A stretch of DNA of 64,000 nt, taken from positions 1 through 64,000 of the forward strand of contig JAJXXW010000044.1 in assembly GCA_021780905.1 (NCBI GenBank). The letters are read 5' to 3'. Origin of the DNA: a bacterium. Its GTDB lineage: Bacteria > Verrucomicrobiota > Verrucomicrobiia > Limisphaerales > UBA11358. The notes below the pieces were generated by a model. It searched no databases. It was not told the origin of the DNA and worked only from the letters and a program-made list of their open reading frames with translations. Shown here piece by piece: positions 1-8,798 of this stretch. Each line of letters opens with the position of its first letter. Position 1 is the first letter of the stretch. Position numbers and translations under genes: made by a program.

Positions 1-90
1 ACGATGGGTTCGACGCTGACCTCACGCAAACCGAATCAACTGCTGGCCGAAGCCGCCTTCAAGGTGTTGGCCTACACCCTCCGCCGTTAG
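1..90 (+). CDS. C-terminal fragment of an unrecognised protein
   Basis: Frame 1 is open from the window edge to a TAG at 88-90 and gives 29 residues ending in AFKVLAYTLRR. The start and most of the gene lie outside the window. No motif is recognisable in so short a tail, so no function is offered. The next 158 bases to the convergent gene ending at 249 show no obvious terminator. It could also be a chance open frame. Confidence 0.3.
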   Translation, partial: TMGSTLTSRKPNQLLAEAAFKVLAYTLRR

Positions 91-248
91 GCAAACCATG
101 CAGTCATAGATGTATTCAACAGAGCAAGGCGGGATATATTTTTTGCTCATGGTTCATGTGACGTTGAATTCAGGAAAAAGCCACCGGAGAAACTGGCCTT
201 GCCTCGATTTGGTGGACAGTGTTTTGGTGGTGATTAGTCGAAGGCATA

Positions 249-893
249 TCAGCCATTTTGCTTGAACCAGTCAATGAACAGGGACCCCTGGGCTTTCACC
301 AGCTCGAAGCCGCCGTGCGTGAGCCAGAAAACGACCACCAGCAGCAGCGCGAAAAAAATCCAGGCCAGCGCCATGCGGACATAGGGCAGCCTGCCGAAGT
401 TGGTGAGCGTTGTGAGCGGGCCGAGGTCGAGTGAGCGCGGCGTCATCTTGGCCAACTGGAAATCCGGGCCGGCGCGGAAGAAGCTTTCGCGCATCGCGTC
501 CACGAATTCCCGTGGCCAGGGGCCGGGCCGGAGAAACTGGTCCTGCCATTTGCCCGGCATGTCGGCGAGCAGCAGCGCCAGACGGCCGCGGGTGGAGAGC
601 GTCTGCTCGCTGCCGATGGGCGAGGTTTGCAGCACTTCGCCAAACCAGTCGGTGACAATGCGGTCCATTTCCTCGGCGGCGATCTCGGTGGCGGAGCGGT
701 TGGGTTCGGCCGGCGCGCGGCGCTGGGCGCGTTCCAGCACGCGCAGCACGAGCTGGCCGAGCAGCGGCTTGTTGCGGATGCGCAACGCGTGAAAGTAATT
801 TTCCACCTTCACGTAGGCCGCGTTCCATTCCTCCAGCGAACGCCCGGCGATCTCACCGGAAACGTCCGGCAAAATTTTCAGGGCGGGCTCCAT
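249..893 (-). CDS. C-terminally membrane-anchored protein coupled to opgG
   Basis: A 214-residue protein I do not recognise. The chosen ATG at 893 overlaps the end of the upstream opgG-like gene by 16 bases, which suggests translational coupling. Residues 1-165 are soluble and charged, with few clues. A hydrophobic helix near residues 180-200 (segment MALAWIFFALLLVVVFWL) is followed by a short tail ending DWFKQNG, so it is probably anchored in the inner membrane by its C-terminus. In proteobacteria opgG is normally followed by the glucosyltransferase opgH. This protein has none of the length, multiple helices or glycosyltransferase motifs of OpgH. It may be an accessory subunit, or a remnant of the N-terminal cytosolic part of an OpgH-like protein. 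The gene is likely real because of the overlap and the clear membrane segment; its role is unknown. Confidence 0.6.
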   Translation of the reverse strand: MEPALKILPDVSGEIAGRSLEEWNAAYVKVENYFHALRIRNKPLLGQLVLRVLERAQRRAPAEPNRSATEIAAEEMDRIVTDWFGEVLQTSPIGSEQTLSTRGRLALLLADMPGKWQDQFLRPGPWPREFVDAMRESFFRAGPDFQLAKMTPRSLDLGPLTTLTNFGRLPYVRMALAWIFFALLLVVVFWLTHGGFELVKAQGSLFIDWFKQNG

Positions 894-2449
894 TGGTAAA
901 CCCAGGTTTCGCTGACGGCGTTCGTGCCCTGATGCAAGGTGCAGCGCAGGTCGATCGCGTCCGTGCCGCCGGCGGGCGGAACCATTTTCAAATAGACGCG
1001 CCAGGTGCCGAGAAACGGATTGCGGACGACGTAACTGTCCGCGATGTGCGCGCCGTCGCTGCAACTCGCGACGGCCACCGGCGGCTGGTTCTCGGAAATC
1101 GCGTCGAGCTTCGGCCCGTCGAAATCAATCACAAACTGCCGCGCGCCGGCGCACTGCGCGTCCGCCCCGATGCGCGTGGACACGACGCGTTCCAGCGAGC
1201 GCTTCACGTCGGCGTCGCCGCCCTCCCAGTGCAGCGTGTAGCCGAAGCGGAACGGCTGGAGCGGCGCGGGTTTGTTTTTCGGATCCCAGAACGCAACGAC
1301 GTTGTCCAGCCCTTCGTAAGTGGTGTTTAACTCGACGAGATGCAGATCGCCGTCGCCCCAGTTGCCGTCCGGCTCGACCCAGACGCTGGGAACTTGGTGA
1401 TACAAGTTGAACATATCCTGATACGCGGAAAAATTCCGTTCGCGCTGCAGCAGGCCGAAGCCCTTGATGTTCGGCGCGTGAAAAACCTGATGGCGGGTGA
1501 CCGGTGGATTGTCGACCGGCCGCCAGAAAATTTCGCCGTTGCCCATGTGGACGAGCAGGCCGTCGCTGTCGTGGACTTCCGTCCGGTAATCGTCGAATTT
1601 CCGTTCCGTGTTCTTGCCGAACCAGAACATGCTGGTCAACGGCGCGAGGCCGATGGTCTTGATCGGTTTGCGGTCCTTGAGGACGGCGGCGACGGCGTTC
1701 GTTTCGCGGAAATACAAGACCGCCCGGATGCTCGCCGTCGTCGCGTCGCCGGGCCGGATGAAAAATTCATACGCGCCGGCGCAACTCGGGCTGTCGAGCA
1801 GCGCAAACAGCTGCAGCTCGGTGTCGCCGGGGTTCGGCTTGCCGAGCCACCAGTCGGTGAAGATGGGAAACTCCTCGCCGCGGTCGCCCTCGCCGCAATC
1901 CAGCGCCAGACCGCGCGCCGATTCGCCGTAGCGGAGGTTTTTGCCGAGCAGCCGGAAATAGCTCGCGCCAAGGAACGCGCCGAGTTCGTCGAACTGCCCC
2001 GGACGGTTCAACGGATACAGGATGCGAAAGCCGGCATAGCCGGTCTTGGCCGGAATCTGGTTCGCAATGTTCAGCTTCCCGTAGTCGAAAAAATCCTGGA
2101 CGAAGCGGATCGGCTGCGAGTGCGTGGGCGTGAATTCGTTGACGCGCACCGGCTCGGCATAGATGTAGCCCGGATGGAAAAACTCCACGCGGAACGGCAG
2201 GGCGTCCGCCGTCCACAGCGCGTGGTCGCGGCGGAAGCGGATTTCGCGGTATTTGTCGTAGTTGAGATTGTCCGGGCGCAGCACCTTGGGCAGGTCGGCG
2301 CGCGGCGAGTGGAAAGGCGTCCGGGCGCGTTCGAGGGCGCGCTGCGCAACGTAGTCCAGATTGACCTCGACGGACTCCGCCCCAAAACCGGCCGGCGCGG
2401 CCAGCAAACAACCGATGACGAGCAGCAGGCTAATTGGGCGAAACACCAT
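878..2449 (-). CDS. opgG: Periplasmic glucan biosynthesis protein OpgG/MdoG
   Basis: A 523-residue OpgG/MdoG family protein, close to the usual 510-550. The family acts in the periplasm in making osmoregulated periplasmic glucans, linear or branched beta-1,2/beta-1,6 glucans; a glycoside-hydrolase-like action on the backbone has been reported for family members. The start at 2449 gives a signal peptide (VFRPISLLLVIGCLLAAPAGFGAES). An upstream in-frame ATG would add 27 residues before it and is less likely. Family features seen are YDKYREIRFR near residue 65, the beta-sandwich segment EFFHPGYIYAEPV, FGASYFRLLG-like text (here FLGASYFRLLGKN), PLTSMFWFG, and the C-terminal VELNTTYEGLDNVVAFW region. 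The gene after it overlaps by 16 bases, but no opgH glucosyltransferase lies in the window. The family call is firm; whether it makes or trims glucan here is inference. Confidence 0.88.
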   Translation of the reverse strand: MVFRPISLLLVIGCLLAAPAGFGAESVEVNLDYVAQRALERARTPFHSPRADLPKVLRPDNLNYDKYREIRFRRDHALWTADALPFRVEFFHPGYIYAEPVRVNEFTPTHSQPIRFVQDFFDYGKLNIANQIPAKTGYAGFRILYPLNRPGQFDELGAFLGASYFRLLGKNLRYGESARGLALDCGEGDRGEEFPIFTDWWLGKPNPGDTELQLFALLDSPSCAGAYEFFIRPGDATTASIRAVLYFRETNAVAAVLKDRKPIKTIGLAPLTSMFWFGKNTERKFDDYRTEVHDSDGLLVHMGNGEIFWRPVDNPPVTRHQVFHAPNIKGFGLLQRERNFSAYQDMFNLYHQVPSVWVEPDGNWGDGDLHLVELNTTYEGLDNVVAFWDPKNKPAPLQPFRFGYTLHWEGGDADVKRSLERVVSTRIGADAQCAGARQFVIDFDGPKLDAISENQPPVAVASCSDGAHIADSYVVRNPFLGTWRVYLKMVPPAGGTDAIDLRCTLHQGTNAVSETWVYQWSPP

Positions 2450-2638
2450 GGGACAAGGAATAACCAAACCGCCCGAATTTGCAAGCGCGGCTTGTGGCCA
2501 AACGCGGAACGCCGGCGGGAACATTGACAATCCAAAATTTGCGGTCGTCAGAACGCCGGGTGCATCTTGACACTGTCCCTGCCATTTAAGAAGCGGGTCA
2601 AGATGCCCCCCAGCGTGGATTGCGCAAGGCGTTTGAGC

Positions 2639-2667
2639 TTGACGCGGGTTGGCGGATTGCCTAATTT
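2639..2667 (+). promoter_or_regulatory. Possible sigma-70 promoter for the nusA operon
   Basis: TTGACG at 2639-2644 and TAATTT at 2662-2667 are separated by 17 bases and lie about 110 bases before the nusA start. This is a match by eye to the housekeeping consensus. The leader would be long enough for regulation, but no clear structure was worked out. Confidence 0.35.
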
Positions 2668-2777
2668 GACATCACAAAGCGGTTTAATGGCTGGCCAGCG
2701 TGCGAAAGTCGGAGACACAAGTCTTTCCGGCTTTTTTGTTCGCCGGATGTCGCCGTTCAGTGCGCCGCCAACTAGTT

Positions 2778-4058
2778 ATGAATGCCGATTTTATTGCCGG
2801 TTTGGAGTTTTGGGAACGCGAAAAGGGCGTCAGCCGTGAAGTCCTCATGGCTGCCGTCCAGGAGGCGTTGTTGCAGGCCGCCAAAAAGGCCGTCGGCCCC
2901 GCTCGCGAACTGCGCGTGGAGATGAATTCCAAAAACGGCGACATCAAGGCGTTCGCCAAGCTCATCGTCGCGGAAAAAGTCATTTCGCAGCACGATCAAA
3001 TCTCCCTGTTCGACGCGCGCCGGCTCAAGGCCGACGCCAAGGTGGGTGACGAAATCGAAAAGGAGGTCACGCCGCAGGGTTTCGGCCGCATCGCCGCGCA
3101 ATACGCCAAGCAGGCGCTAATGCAAAAGGTCCGGCAGGCGGAAAAGGCCATGTTGCTCACGGAATACAAGGACCGCGTCGGCGACATCGTCAGCGGCACC
3201 GTGCGCCGGTTCGACCGCTCGGACGTGATTCTCGACCTCGGCAAATACGAGGCCATCATGCCCAACAAGGAGCGCGTCCCGACGGAGGAATATCAGGTCG
3301 GCGAACGTATCCGCTGCCTCATCAAGGCCGTGCAGGAAGGCGAACGCGGCCCGGAAATCATTTTGTCCCGCGCGGACACCAAGTTCATCGTGAAGCTGTT
3401 TCAGGTGGAAGTCTCCGAGATCAACGACGGCACCATTGAGATCAAGGGCATCGCGCGCGAACCCGGTTTCCGCACGAAGATGGCCGTTTATTCCCGCGAC
3501 TCGAAGGTTGACCCGGTCGGCGCTTGCGTCGGCCTGCGCGGCCAGCGGGTGAAAAACATCGTCCGCGAGCTGAACAACGAAAAGGTGGACGTGATCCCGT
3601 GGTCGTCCGACATCAAGGCTTTCGTCACGAAAGCCCTGGAGCCGGCGAAAATCCGCAGCATCGAGGCCGACGAGAGCAAGAAGCGTTTGCACGTCCTCGT
3701 GGCGGAAGACCAGCTTTCACTCGCCATCGGCAAGCGCGGCCAGAACGCGCGGCTGACGGCACGGTTGACCGGCTGGGAGGTGGATATTGACGCCGAACAC
3801 ATCGTTACCAAAGGATTTGACGAGAAGGTGGCGGAAACCGTCGCGCAGTTTGCGGCCATTCCGGGCATCACCCGCGAGCAGGCCGATGCGCTGGTCCATG
3901 CCGGCGTGTTGCGTCTGGAAGACTTGGCGCAGGCGGAACCGGGCGACATCGCGGACATTCCCGGTGTCGGCGAGAGTGCCGCCGCAATTTTGGAAGCCGC
4001 GCGCGCCGAAGTGGGCCGCCGCCAGCCGGATGGCGGCGGCGAGACCGTCGGCCATTGA
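2778..4058 (+). CDS. nusA: Transcription termination/antitermination protein NusA
   Basis: A 426-residue NusA. The protein binds RNA polymerase and nascent RNA and modulates pausing, termination and antitermination. The N-terminal polymerase-binding domain spans about 1-125, followed by an S1 domain near 130-200 (VGDIVSGTVRRFDRSDVILDLG) and two KH domains around 225-345 (DPVGACVGLRGQRVKNIV and LAIGKRGQNARL). A helix-hairpin-helix C-terminal repeat follows near 360-415 (IPGITREQADALV, DIPGVGESAAAIL). The start at 2778 matches the family N-terminus; the open frame extends 26 codons further upstream without similarity. rimP, often just before nusA, is not found here. infB begins 94 bases downstream on the same strand, so this is the usual nusA-infB arrangement. 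Confidence 0.96.
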   Translation: MNADFIAGLEFWEREKGVSREVLMAAVQEALLQAAKKAVGPARELRVEMNSKNGDIKAFAKLIVAEKVISQHDQISLFDARRLKADAKVGDEIEKEVTPQGFGRIAAQYAKQALMQKVRQAEKAMLLTEYKDRVGDIVSGTVRRFDRSDVILDLGKYEAIMPNKERVPTEEYQVGERIRCLIKAVQEGERGPEIILSRADTKFIVKLFQVEVSEINDGTIEIKGIAREPGFRTKMAVYSRDSKVDPVGACVGLRGQRVKNIVRELNNEKVDVIPWSSDIKAFVTKALEPAKIRSIEADESKKRLHVLVAEDQLSLAIGKRGQNARLTARLTGWEVDIDAEHIVTKGFDEKVAETVAQFAAIPGITREQADALVHAGVLRLEDLAQAEPGDIADIPGVGESAAAILEAARAEVGRRQPDGGGETVGH

Positions 4059-4152
4059 GATTTTATGGTGCGGACCGGAGAAAATTTTATTTTTGCGATT
4101 TGAGCCATGCCGGCGCAGCGCACATTCTGGTCGGCCTCGGTTAAAGAAATTT

Positions 4153-6564
4153 ATGCCTCGTCGGATTTACGACATCTCGAAGAAGCTTGGCTTGGACAAC
4201 AAAGTGATCCTGGCCAAAGCCAAGTCGCTTAACATCACCACCGCCAAGGTTCCGTCCAGCTCGATTGACAACATCAGCGCCGACTACCTCGAAGAGGAGC
4301 TGATCAAAGAACATCCCGAAGTCGCCGCGCGCTTCGCCCCCAAACCGGTCGAGGAAAAACCCAAACCGGTGCCCGTCGAGGAAAAAATTCAGATCATCCA
4401 CGCGCCGGAACCGCCGCCGGCGCCCACCGAGGTCATCCCGCCGGAACCGGTGGCCGCCGTCCCGCCGATGACGGCGGATTTGCCGCCGCCCCAGCTGGTG
4501 ATTCCGCCCGCACCGCCGAAACCGCAGACGGGCGAGAAGGTTGGCTTCATTCAATTGTCTCCGCGTCCCGGTTCGGCCCGTCCCGGCGAACGCGGCGGCG
4601 ATCGTGGTGCCGTTTCGCCGCGGACACAGTCCGGCGGGCGCTCCAGCCAACCGCCGCAACGCGGTGACGGCCGCAGTCAATTTGCCCAGCGCGGACGCGA
4701 CGGACGGCCGTTGCCTGGCGTGCAATCCGCCCGGCCCGCCGCGCCCGCCGCCCCGAAAGTTTCGCTGCCGTCCGACGCGCAAGTCATCACGCTCAAGCCG
4801 CCGATTGTCGTCCGCGCGCTGGCCGATGCGATGAAGCTCAAGCCGTTTTCCATCATCGCCGAGCTGATGAAGCAAAAGGTCATGGCCACGGTCAACCAGA
4901 CGATTGACGAAAAGGTGGCGGCGCAGGTTTGCGCCCATTTCGGCTTCAAGCTCGAAACGGAAAAACGGAACAAGGAGCACGTCCAGATCGTCACCGAAAA
5001 GAAGGTGGAACTCGACGTGGACGACAAGCCGGAAGATTTGAAGCCGCGCGCGCCCGTCGTCACCATCATGGGCCACGTTGACCACGGCAAAACCTCGCTG
5101 CTCGACGTCATCCGCAAGGCGAACGTCGTCGCGGGCGAAGCCGGCGGCATCACGCAGCACATCGGCGCCTACACGATTGCCGTGCCGCATCCCGAACGCA
5201 AAAAAGAACTCGCGCAGATTACATTTCTCGACACACCCGGCCATGCGGCGTTCAGTTCCATGCGTGCGCGCGGCGCGAACGTCACGGACATCGTCGTGCT
5301 GGTCGTGGCAGCGAACGACGGTGTGATGCCGCAGACTTTGGAAGCGCTCGCGCATGCCAAGGCGGCGAAGGTGCCGATTCTCGTCGCGGTCAATAAAATT
5401 GATCATCCGAATGCGAACCCACTGAAAGTCCGCCAGCAGTTGCAGGAAAAGGGCCTCGTGCCGGACGATTGGGGCGGCGACACGATTTTCGTCGAGTGTT
5501 CCGCGCTGACGAAGCAGGGCATAGACAAGCTGCTTGAAATGATTCTGCTCCAGGCCGATTTGCTGGAGTTGAAGGCCAATCCCGACCGCAACGCCAAGGG
5601 CAACGTCATCGAATCCGGCGTTTCGCCCGGCGGCCCGACGGCGACCGTGCTGGTGCGCAAGGGCACGTTGCATCTCGGTGACGTCGTGATCTGCGGCGAA
5701 TTTTACGGCAAGGTGCGCGCGCTCATCAACGAGGAAGGCCAGCGGCTCAAAGAAGCCGGCCCGTCCGTGGCGGTCAGTGTGCTCGGCTTGAACGGCGTGC
5801 CGGAAGCCGGCTGGGAATTCAGCTCGGTGGACGACGAAAAAGCCGCCCGCGCCCTCGCCGAGGAACGCGAGCAGGCGGCCAAAAGTGAAGCGCTAGAAAA
5901 CCGGTCGAAAGTCACGTTGGAAAATCTGTTCGCCTCGCTGGAAGCCGCGCAGAGCAAGGTGCTCAAGGTGGTGGTCAAGGCGGACACGCAGGGTTCCGTC
6001 GAGGCGATTGTCGAGGCGCTCAAGAAAATCGAATCCGACAAGGTGTCGCTCGAAATTTTGCACAGCGATGTCGGCACGATCACGGAAAACGACGTGGCGC
6101 TGGCGGCGGCCTCGAAGGCGGTCATCCTCGGCTTCCACACGCGGCTCGACAGCACCGCTTCCGAGAAGGCCAAACACGCCGGCGTGCAGATCAAGCTTTA
6201 CGCGATCATCTATGAATTGATTGATCAGGTGAAGGATTCGATGGCCGGCCTGCTCGATCCCGACCTCAAGGAATCCGTGGTCGGCTCGGCGGAAGTGCGG
6301 CAGATTTTCGAGTTGTCCAAGGGCATTCCCGTCGCCGGCTGCATGGTCAGCAGCGGGCGCATCGTGCGCGGCAAAGTCCGCGTGCGCCGCAAGAAGGAGG
6401 TCATTTACGAAGGCGTCACGCAGTCGTTGCGCCGCTTTCAGGACGAAGTCAATGAGGTCCGCTCTGGCATGGAATGCGGCATCCGGATCGAAGGCTTCGG
6501 TGATTTCGAGGTCGGCGACGCCATCGAATGTTACGCGGTCGAGAAAGTCGCGGCGAAACTTTGA
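4153..6564 (+). CDS. infB: Translation initiation factor IF-2
   Basis: An 803-residue IF-2, the GTPase that places initiator fMet-tRNA on the 30S subunit and promotes subunit joining. The start at 4153 gives the expected IF2_N helical domain ([20 protein letters not shown]) at residues 1-60. A long Pro/Arg-rich linker runs to about 225 and a second IF2_N-like segment ([17 protein letters not shown]) lies near 235-260. The G domain begins near 305 with GHVDHGKTS (G1), then [10 protein letters not shown] (G3) and [11 protein letters not shown] (G4). The C-terminal domains II-IV follow, including [16 protein letters not shown] and [12 protein letters not shown]. The frame stays open far upstream inside nusA, but only this ATG fits the family. 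It is co-directional with nusA and rbfA. Confidence 0.96.
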   Translation: MPRRIYDISKKLGLDNKVILAKAKSLNITTAKVPSSSIDNISADYLEEELIKEHPEVAARFAPKPVEEKPKPVPVEEKIQIIHAPEPPPAPTEVIPPEPVAAVPPMTADLPPPQLVIPPAPPKPQTGEKVGFIQLSPRPGSARPGERGGDRGAVSPRTQSGGRSSQPPQRGDGRSQFAQRGRDGRPLPGVQSARPAAPAAPKVSLPSDAQVITLKPPIVVRALADAMKLKPFSIIAELMKQKVMATVNQTIDEKVAAQVCAHFGFKLETEKRNKEHVQIVTEKKVELDVDDKPEDLKPRAPVVTIMGHVDHGKTSLLDVIRKANVVAGEAGGITQHIGAYTIAVPHPERKKELAQITFLDTPGHAAFSSMRARGANVTDIVVLVVAANDGVMPQTLEALAHAKAAKVPILVAVNKIDHPNANPLKVRQQLQEKGLVPDDWGGDTIFVECSALTKQGIDKLLEMILLQADLLELKANPDRNAKGNVIESGVSPGGPTATVLVRKGTLHLGDVVICGEFYGKVRALINEEGQRLKEAGPSVAVSVLGLNGVPEAGWEFSSVDDEKAARALAEEREQAAKSEALENRSKVTLENLFASLEAAQSKVLKVVVKADTQGSVEAIVEALKKIESDKVSLEILHSDVGTITENDVALAAASKAVILGFHTRLDSTASEKAKHAGVQIKLYAIIYELIDQVKDSMAGLLDPDLKESVVGSAEVRQIFELSKGIPVAGCMVSSGRIVRGKVRVRRKKEVIYEGVTQSLRRFQDEVNEVRSGMECGIRIEGFGDFEVGDAIECYAVEKVAAKL

Positions 6565-6566
6565 CT

Positions 6567-6599
6567 GGTTGAATCGTTGAACCGGCGGATGATTCAACC
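6567..6599 (+). repeat. Inverted repeat between infB and rbfA
   Basis: A perfect 9-bp stem pairs GGTTGAATC at 6567-6575 with GATTCAACC at 6591-6599 around a 15-base loop. It starts just after the infB stop. No T-run follows, so a simple terminator is unlikely. The motif resembles the TTGAATCGTTGAA-type repeat between dxs and xseB. Confidence 0.55.
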
Positions 6600-6637
6600 G
6601 GTTCGCGATTCCATGAATTAGCCATTTAACCAAGACC

Positions 6638-7018
6638 ATGCCCAATCTCCGACATGAGCGAGTGCGCGAGTTGTTGAAACGCGCGATTGGCGAGGCCATC
6701 CGCCGCGAGTTTCACGTCAGCGACGTCGGCCTGGTAACAGTTAATGAAGTTGAGGTAGGTGGCGATCTGAGGTCCGCCGTCGTCTTCATCACCATTCTCG
6801 GCAATCCCACGCAGCAGAAGCACGGCCTGCAGGTGCTGGAGGAAAACCGGGTCCGCCTGCAAGGTCTGGTGGCCAAGTCGGTCGTTTTGAAATACACGCC
6901 GACGCTGAAATTCATCGTGGACGATTCCATCGTGCGCGGCAACCGCGTCCTGCAAATCCTTGAGGAACTGGAAAAAAACTCGCCGGTTGACAGCGGCCCC
7001 ACCGAAGAGCCCGCGTGA
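6638..7018 (+). CDS. rbfA: Ribosome-binding factor A
   Basis: A 126-residue RbfA, a KH-fold protein that binds the 30S subunit and helps mature the 5' end of 16S rRNA, important in the cold. Seen are the N-terminal RHERVRELLKRAIGEAIRREF helix region, the strand VEVGGDLRSAVVFITILG and the late LKYTPTLKFIVDDSIVRGNRV segment typical of the family. The start at 6638 is the natural family start. The stop overlaps the GTG start of the next gene by four bases. The position after infB is the classic one. Confidence 0.93.
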   Translation: MPNLRHERVRELLKRAIGEAIRREFHVSDVGLVTVNEVEVGGDLRSAVVFITILGNPTQQKHGLQVLEENRVRLQGLVAKSVVLKYTPTLKFIVDDSIVRGNRVLQILEELEKNSPVDSGPTEEPA

Positions 7019-7998
7019 AAAGCTATTCCAAAATCATTGATCGGATTCTGGAAATCATCTGCGAGCACAAGACGTTTTGCATCGTCGGCCATGTCCGGCC
7101 GGACGGCGACTGTATCGGCTCGCAGCTAGGCCTCGCGCTCGCGTTGCGCGGCGAAGGCAAACGCGTCACCGTCTGGAACCAGGATGCCATCCCCCTGAAA
7201 TATAAATTCTTGGTCGGCGACGGCTTGATTGAAAAGCCCCGGCGCGGCGAGAAATTCGACTGTGTCATCGCCACCGACTGCGCGAGCTTCGAGCGCCTGG
7301 GCCGCGCGGGCGAATGCATTGCCGACCGCAAGATTTTCATCAACATTGACCATCACGAGAGCAACACGCGCTACGCCGACGTGAACTGGGTTTCGCCGCG
7401 CGAACCGTCCACCGGTGAATTGATTTACCGGCTGATGAAAGTGGCGCGCTGGCCGATCACCAAACCCATCGCGGATCTGCTCTTCACCGCCATCTCGACC
7501 GACACCGGCTCGTTTCAGTATCCGACCACGCGGCCCGGCACGTTCCACGCCGGCGCGGAACTCGTCACGCGTGGCGCCAACCTCGCGAAGATTTGCGACG
7601 AAGTTTACCAGTCGTATCCGCTTTCCCGCGCGAAACTGCTCAAGCACGTTTACAGCAAATTCCGCCTGACCGATGGCGACCGCATCGCGTGGCTGTGGCT
7701 GAAGAAAAAAGATTTCACCCGCACCGGTGCCGAAACCGATGATACCGAGGGATTGATTGACCATCTGCGCGCAATTGAGCCGGTGGTCGTCGCCTGCGTG
7801 TTTGAGGAAATCGAGCCGGAAATGACGCGCATCAGTCTGCGTTCAAAAAATCCGCAGGTGAATGTCAGCGAAATCTGCGGCCAGTTCGGCGGCGGCGGCC
7901 ATCCGGCGGCGGCCGGCGCGCGCGTCCCCGGCAGGCCGCTGGCGGTGCAGCGCAAAGTCATCGCCGCCATCAAACGCGCGTTGAAAGCCGCGCAGTAA
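7015..7998 (+). CDS. nrnA: DHH-family phosphoesterase, NrnA-type (nanoRNase / pAp phosphatase)
   Basis: A 327-residue DHH/DHHA1 phosphoesterase. NrnA-type enzymes degrade very short RNAs and dephosphorylate 3'-phosphoadenosine 5'-phosphate using two Mn ions. Motifs seen are VRPDGDCIGSQ near residues 25-35, ATDCASFERLG near 84, the DHH signature in INIDHHESNTRY near 112, TDTGSFQYPTT near 162, and the C-terminal DHHA1 motif FGGGGHPAAAG near 292. The start is GTG at 7015, overlapping the rbfA stop. The rbfA-nrnA-truB-ribF order is conserved in many bacteria. NrnA is favoured over a RecJ-type exonuclease by the short length. Confidence 0.9.
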   Translation: MKSYSKIIDRILEIICEHKTFCIVGHVRPDGDCIGSQLGLALALRGEGKRVTVWNQDAIPLKYKFLVGDGLIEKPRRGEKFDCVIATDCASFERLGRAGECIADRKIFINIDHHESNTRYADVNWVSPREPSTGELIYRLMKVARWPITKPIADLLFTAISTDTGSFQYPTTRPGTFHAGAELVTRGANLAKICDEVYQSYPLSRAKLLKHVYSKFRLTDGDRIAWLWLKKKDFTRTGAETDDTEGLIDHLRAIEPVVVACVFEEIEPEMTRISLRSKNPQVNVSEICGQFGGGGHPAAAGARVPGRPLAVQRKVIAAIKRALKAAQ

Positions 7999-8010
7999 CT
8001 TTCATTTTTC

Positions 8011-8727
8011 ATGCAAGATTTTACCGCCCTTGACGGGGCCATACTCGTGGACAAACCGGCCGGCCCGACGTCGCACGACGTGGTGGACGCCATCCGCCGC
8101 CAGTTCGGCATCAAGAAGGTCGGCCACTGCGGCACGCTGGACCCGAATGCCACGGGCCTGCTCATCATCGTGCTCGGTCGCGGCACGAAATTGTCCGAGC
8201 GTTTGATGGGCGACGACAAGGTTTACGAAGGCACGATCAAATTTGGCGAGGCGACGGATAGCTATGATTGCGACGGCGAAATCACGGCGTCGCTGCCGGT
8301 GCCGATGCTGACACTCGACCAGTTGAACGAGGAAGCGGCGACGTTTATCGGCGACCAGATGCAGATGCCGCCGATGGTTTCCGCGATCAAGAAGGACGGC
8401 GTGCCGCTCTACAAACTCGCCCGCAAGGGCATCGAGGTGGAGCGCGAACCGCGTTTGATTCACATCTACAATTATCGTTTCACGGAATACGCCGAGCCGC
8501 TGGGTAAATTTCGCGTGGCCTGCACCAAGGGCACTTACATCCGCAGCATCGCGCACGACCTCGGCCAGAAACTCGGCTGCGGGGCGCATCTGACCACGTT
8601 GCGGCGCAGCGCATCGGGAAAATTCGATGTGGCGGACGCGCTGCCGCTGGATGCGATTTTGAAACTAACGACGGCGGAACTGGAAAAACGAGTGATGCCG
8701 TTTCTCAAGCTCGCCGCTAATGCGTAG
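8011..8727 (+). CDS. truB: tRNA pseudouridine(55) synthase TruB
   Basis: A 238-residue TruB, which isomerises U55 to pseudouridine in the T-arm of tRNAs. The N-terminal motif GAILVDKPAGPTSHDVV is followed by the catalytic motif HCGTLDPNATG with Asp44. KVYEGTIKFGEATDSYD and the later CTKGTYIRSIAHDLG are also family hallmarks. The length is at the short end of the family because the C-terminal PUA-like region is reduced. The TAG stop at 8725-8727 is part of a REP-like repeat (GTAG foot), suggesting that the element defines the end of the gene. The gene starts 12 bases after nrnA. Confidence 0.95.
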   Translation: MQDFTALDGAILVDKPAGPTSHDVVDAIRRQFGIKKVGHCGTLDPNATGLLIIVLGRGTKLSERLMGDDKVYEGTIKFGEATDSYDCDGEITASLPVPMLTLDQLNEEAATFIGDQMQMPPMVSAIKKDGVPLYKLARKGIEVEREPRLIHIYNYRFTEYAEPLGKFRVACTKGTYIRSIAHDLGQKLGCGAHLTTLRRSASGKFDVADALPLDAILKLTTAELEKRVMPFLKLAANA

Positions 8728-8790
8728 CGGCAGCCCGGCGGAGCGCCGCCAATCAAAATAAAGGCGGCACTCTGCCGGGGCGCCGCTACA
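8724..8790. repeat. REP-like palindrome between truB and ribF
   Basis: Two arms of about 27 bases, 8724-8750 and 8764-8790, are imperfect reverse complements of one another around an A-rich spacer. The left arm begins GTAGCGGC and the right arm ends GCCGCTAC, so a GTAG or TGTAG foot occurs at both ends. This matches the general design of REP elements mobilised by RAYT proteins. The element supplies the truB stop codon. It may also act as an intergenic hairpin. Confidence 0.6.
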
Positions 8791-8798
8791 ATTTCCCC

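Noticed and set aside
249-893. opgH glucosyltransferase
   Set aside because: Far too short, one membrane helix and no glycosyltransferase motifs.
4141-5673. 510-codon minus-strand frame opposite infB
   Set aside because: Arg/His/Gly-rich antisense of a clear IF-2 gene; GC-rich codon bias opens this frame.
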